A DNA stretch of 8,238 bases from contig CALDZZ010000188.1 of assembly GCA_937944075.1 (NCBI GenBank), positions 1 through 8,238 on the forward strand, read 5' to 3'. How positions within the stretch are numbered: the stretch's first letter is position 1; the number at the start of each line of letters is the position of its first letter. Position numbers and translations under genes: made by a program. The notes under the pieces were generated by a model. It did not search any database. It was not told the DNA's origin and saw nothing but the letters and a program-made list of their open reading frames with translations. This stretch comes from an uncultured Rhizobiaceae group bacterium (lineage in GTDB: Bacteria > Pseudomonadota > Alphaproteobacteria > Rhizobiales > Rhizobiaceae). Positions 5,877-8,238 of the stretch are shown piece after piece.

Positions 5877-7226
5877 ATGATCAATAAAAACACCAAAATC
5901 ATTAAAAATTTCTTATCCAATGCCAGAGGCAATGTAGCATTGACCTTTGCAATTCTTGCTGTTCCAATCTTTGGCGCTGTTGGAACGGCAATAGATTATG
6001 CAAGAGTAAGCTCAGAGAAATCCAATGTACAAAACAGTATGGATGCAGCCTTGCTTGCAGGTGTAAACGAAACCCAAAAGTTGCTTGCAAATGGCAAAGC
6101 CGAAAGTGAAGCAATTGCCACAGGCAAGAAAATTGCCTTGGAATATTACAACATTGCCTTGTCTGATCGTAAAACAACACCAGGGGGAAATTTTGACCCT
6201 ATGATTACTTTCGATGGTGATGCCATCAAGGGCAGTGCAAAATTTGACGGTATAATGAAGACATCCCTGTCAACCGTGCTTGGAATTACCCAGACAAATT
6301 ATACCGTTGATACGACTGTTAATATTTCCAGACCCGAGTTCGTGGAAATCTACTTTGTCGTCGATAATTCCAATTCAATGGGTATTGGTGCCTCACAAGG
6401 TGATGTGCAGCGCATGACCAACAGTCAAATGGCATGCGCATTTGCGTGTCATACACCTTCTGATTCAAGGCATACGCCGCACGTCAGGGACACCATGGCA
6501 GATGCACGTGCGCTTGGTGTGAACTTGAGAATTGATGTGATAACAGAAGCGCTCAAGGAATTGCTGGATTCATTGGGTCAACAACAATTGGGTGTTCAGG
6601 TTAAAACGGCAGTATATACCGCATCCAATACACTTGTTGAAGAGCATGGCTTAAGTGAAAACATTACAGATGTCAGAAATAGTCTGGATGATGTGACCCT
6701 TGCAAATGATTGGGAGACAGGCGGTACTTCACTCGATTATGTGTTGGAAGAGCTGGAAGATGAAATTGGTATTTCCGGTGATGGGTTTTCGCAGAATAAC
6801 GCAAAGAAAATGGTTGTGCTTATTACCGACGGCGTTCAGTCAAATTTCAAATACAAGAGAGGTACTGTCGACCAGTATGCCGCTGATCCAAACTTTGAAG
6901 TTTTCAGACCGACCTATGGCGGTAATGGGCGTACCGTTCAAAGTATTCAGGGCTTTAACCCAAAAATGTGTGATAACCTGAAGTCCAGAAACAAGGCTGA
7001 AGTTTATACTGTGAACATTGAGTACACGATACCTAGAGGCCGGAATATTGATCACAAGTTTACTGCAATTCGGGATCATCTAAAAGATGATATTGCTGAT
7101 AACTTGTCATCGTGTGCCAGTGATGACGAAAATTTCTTCACAGCTGATACACCAGAAGAAATCTTTAACACCTTTGATGATCTCGTTAGTATGTTACTGA
7201 AAAGCGACCTGCTGGTAACACAATAG
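5877..7226 (+). CDS. TadG-like pilus-associated protein with von Willebrand A domain
   Basis: This encodes 449 residues from ATG 5877. The N-terminus has the Flp/Tad pilus signature: NARGNVALTFAILAVPIFGA (15-34), one membrane anchor, then AIDYARVSSEKSNVQNSMDAALLAG. A von Willebrand A domain fills much of the rest, with a complete-looking MIDAS metal site: D163-N-S165-N-S167, Thr284 in GGTS, and Asp318 in LITDG. The end (NLSSCASDDENFFTADTPEEIFNTF) is typical of TadG proteins. The bulk should be periplasmic or surface-exposed and may act in pilus assembly or adhesion. The characteristic tad ATPase, platform and pilin genes are absent from the window, so it is an orphan here. CAFACH (187-192) is a CX3CH motif. 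GC is low (45% and 42% on two hand-counted lines, against 53-62% in the SulP gene). The start is chosen because the pilin-like anchor usually begins near the N-terminus; ATG 5715 and 5808 are alternatives. The ribosome binding site is weak. Confidence 0.85.
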   Translation: MINKNTKIIKNFLSNARGNVALTFAILAVPIFGAVGTAIDYARVSSEKSNVQNSMDAALLAGVNETQKLLANGKAESEAIATGKKIALEYYNIALSDRKTTPGGNFDPMITFDGDAIKGSAKFDGIMKTSLSTVLGITQTNYTVDTTVNISRPEFVEIYFVVDNSNSMGIGASQGDVQRMTNSQMACAFACHTPSDSRHTPHVRDTMADARALGVNLRIDVITEALKELLDSLGQQQLGVQVKTAVYTASNTLVEEHGLSENITDVRNSLDDVTLANDWETGGTSLDYVLEELEDEIGISGDGFSQNNAKKMVVLITDGVQSNFKYKRGTVDQYAADPNFEVFRPTYGGNGRTVQSIQGFNPKMCDNLKSRNKAEVYTVNIEYTIPRGRNIDHKFTAIRDHLKDDIADNLSSCASDDENFFTADTPEEIFNTFDDLVSMLLKSDLLVTQ

Positions 7227-7231
7227 ATAGC

Positions 7232-7258
7232 TACCCATCAGTGTTCATTGCTTGGGTA
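7232..7258. terminator. Possible bidirectional hairpin between convergent genes
   Basis: TACCCA (7232-7237) pairs with TGGGTA (7253-7258) across a 15-nt loop that may itself pair weakly (CAGT with ATTG). It fills most of the 38-nt gap between the TadG-like stop and the sugar dehydrogenase stop. There is no T-run on either side, so it is a weak or factor-assisted terminator at best. Confidence 0.35.
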
Positions 7259-7264
7259 ATCAGA

Positions 7265-8238
7265 TTATTTGCCGGTGACACGCAGAAGTTTTCCTTCGCT
7301 GTCATCGGTTAATAGCCAAAGCGCTCCATCCGGAAAACTTCTAACATCACGGATGCGGCCAAACTCACCACCCAGTATCTGTTCTTCGTGAATGACTTCT
7401 CCGTCTTTAACTTCAAGTCTTGAGACCAGTTGGTCTTTCAAGGCGCCTGCAAAGAGGTTTCCTTTCCATTGGGGTATTAAATTTCCCTGATAAAAGTCGA
7501 AGCCGGAAGGTGCTATAGACGGGTCCCAATAATAGATGGGCTGTTCGAGACCTTCGGCAGATGTGCCTTTGCCAATCTTTTTGCCGCTATAGTGTTTGCC
7601 GTATGAGATTATCGGCCAGCCATAATTCTTGCCTGCCTTCGGGATGTTGATTTCATCGCCACCCCTTGCCCCATGGGAGAGCGTCCAGATTTCGCCGGTA
7701 TCATCATTGAGGGTGGCTCCTTGCGGGTTTCTGTGGCCGAGTGACCAGATCTGCGGAAGTCCTTTCTGGCCATCGGCAAAGGGATTGTCCTGCGGTATTG
7801 ATCCATCCTTGTTGATCCTCAATACCTTGCCGGCTGCATCAAACGGGTCTTGTGCTCTGGGTTGTTCGCCACGATCACCGGTTGTGAGAAAGAGTGTTCC
7901 GTCCTTTGCAAGTACAATGCGAGACCCAAAATGATAGGCACTGCGTGTTGTGTTCTCCATTGAGAAAAGTGTTTGGACGTTCACAAGACGGGGGCTATTG
8001 GTTTCCTCAAATTGTGCAGATGCGATTGCCGTGCCGGCTCCCCCAAAAAATGCAGGGTCTGAAAAAGTAAAATATACAGTCTTGTTGGTTGAAAATTGAG
8101 GATCCACCACGATGTCCAAGAGGCCACCTTGTCCGTTAGCCCAAACGTCTGGCACACCACTGACACTACTTACTGAACTGTTGTCAGGATCAACCAGTTT
8201 CATTGTGCCTTCGCGTTCCGTAACCAGGATTTTGCCAT
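7265..8238 (-). CDS. PQQ-dependent sugar (aldose) dehydrogenase, N-terminus outside the window
   Basis: The frame runs from the right edge to TAA 7267-7265, giving 323 visible residues. The ATG at 8203-8201 is internal, because the codons before it (AKILVTEREGT) continue the conserved first blade of the family. The sequence matches the glucose/sorbosone dehydrogenase beta-propeller, as in soluble aldose dehydrogenase YliI. Seen in order: NGQGGLLDIVVDPQF, AYHFGSR with a conserved His (codon 7933-7931, probable catalytic base), LTTGDRG, GKVLRI, SLGHRNPQG, HGARGGDEIN (from 7675) and NYGWP. These proteins oxidise sugars at C1 and pass electrons from PQQ to the respiratory chain, usually in the periplasm. 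Family members are commonly about 350-400 residues, so roughly 40-70 residues including any signal peptide are missing. No PQQ biosynthesis gene is visible. It converges on the TadG-like gene. Confidence 0.92.
   Translation of the reverse strand, partial: GKILVTEREGTMKLVDPDNSSVSSVSGVPDVWANGQGGLLDIVVDPQFSTNKTVYFTFSDPAFFGGAGTAIASAQFEETNSPRLVNVQTLFSMENTTRSAYHFGSRIVLAKDGTLFLTTGDRGEQPRAQDPFDAAGKVLRINKDGSIPQDNPFADGQKGLPQIWSLGHRNPQGATLNDDTGEIWTLSHGARGGDEINIPKAGKNYGWPIISYGKHYSGKKIGKGTSAEGLEQPIYYWDPSIAPSGFDFYQGNLIPQWKGNLFAGALKDQLVSRLEVKDGEVIHEEQILGGEFGRIRDVRSFPDGALWLLTDDSEGKLLRVTGK

Noticed and set aside
6430..6446. Sigma-54-like TGGCAT-N5-TTTGC
   Set aside because: It is inside the TadG-like coding sequence and misses the invariant GC spacing of the -24/-12 elements; no gene starts downstream.
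7629..7934. 101-codon + strand ORF opposite the sugar dehydrogenase
   Set aside because: It lies antisense to the conserved propeller motifs and its translation resembles nothing; explained as a shadow ORF.
1..8238. Defence island, prophage, CRISPR array or mobile element
   Set aside because: No nuclease, helicase, toxin-antitoxin, integrase or transposase motifs, no spaced direct repeats and no terminal inverted repeats were found on either strand.

Overview
The window looks like an ordinary chromosomal segment from an alphaproteobacterium. This rests on the protein families (a TadG-type pilus-associated protein, an AruI-like TPP enzyme, DM13 and SulP proteins), a perfect TTAA-N7-TTAA CtrA-type box, and moderate base composition (hand-counted lines range from about 42 to 62% GC). 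I cannot name the genus. No tRNA, rRNA, CRISPR array, insertion sequence, integrase, phage gene or recognisable defence system is visible.

Layout from left to right: (1) 1-405, + strand, the C-terminal end of an enolase-superfamily sugar-acid dehydratase or racemase, cut by the window edge. (2) 534-875, + strand, a small exported protein with a His/Arg/Tyr/Lys-rich tail, preceded by a CtrA-like dyad and followed by a clear intrinsic terminator. (3) 926-3447, - strand, a two-gene unit: an AruI-like thiamine-pyrophosphate 2-oxoacid decarboxylase, then a DMT/EamA permease 2 nt downstream. (4) 3578-3955, + strand, an exported DM13-domain protein, divergent from the TPP enzyme and with a hairpin overlapping its Shine-Dalgarno sequence. 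(5) 3959-5569, - strand, a SulP anion transporter with a STAS domain, convergent with the DM13 gene at a 3-nt gap. (6) 5570-5876, an AT-rich intergenic region with short dyads and a tandem repeat. (7) 5877-7226, + strand, a TadG-like protein with an N-terminal membrane anchor and a von Willebrand A domain. (8) 7265-8238, - strand, a PQQ-dependent sugar dehydrogenase whose N-terminus lies beyond the right edge.

The genes do not form one pathway. The only convincing operon is the TPP decarboxylase with its permease, which may handle a 2-oxoacid or amino-acid derivative. The sugar-acid enzyme at the left edge and the PQQ sugar dehydrogenase at the right edge both suit a carbohydrate-oxidising heterotroph, but the window gives no link between them. 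The less ordinary material is in control regions (the dyad at 469-489, the hairpin at 3543-3569, the palindromes at 3481-3516) and in the orphan His-rich exported protein. I found no strong evidence for an undescribed multi-gene system.
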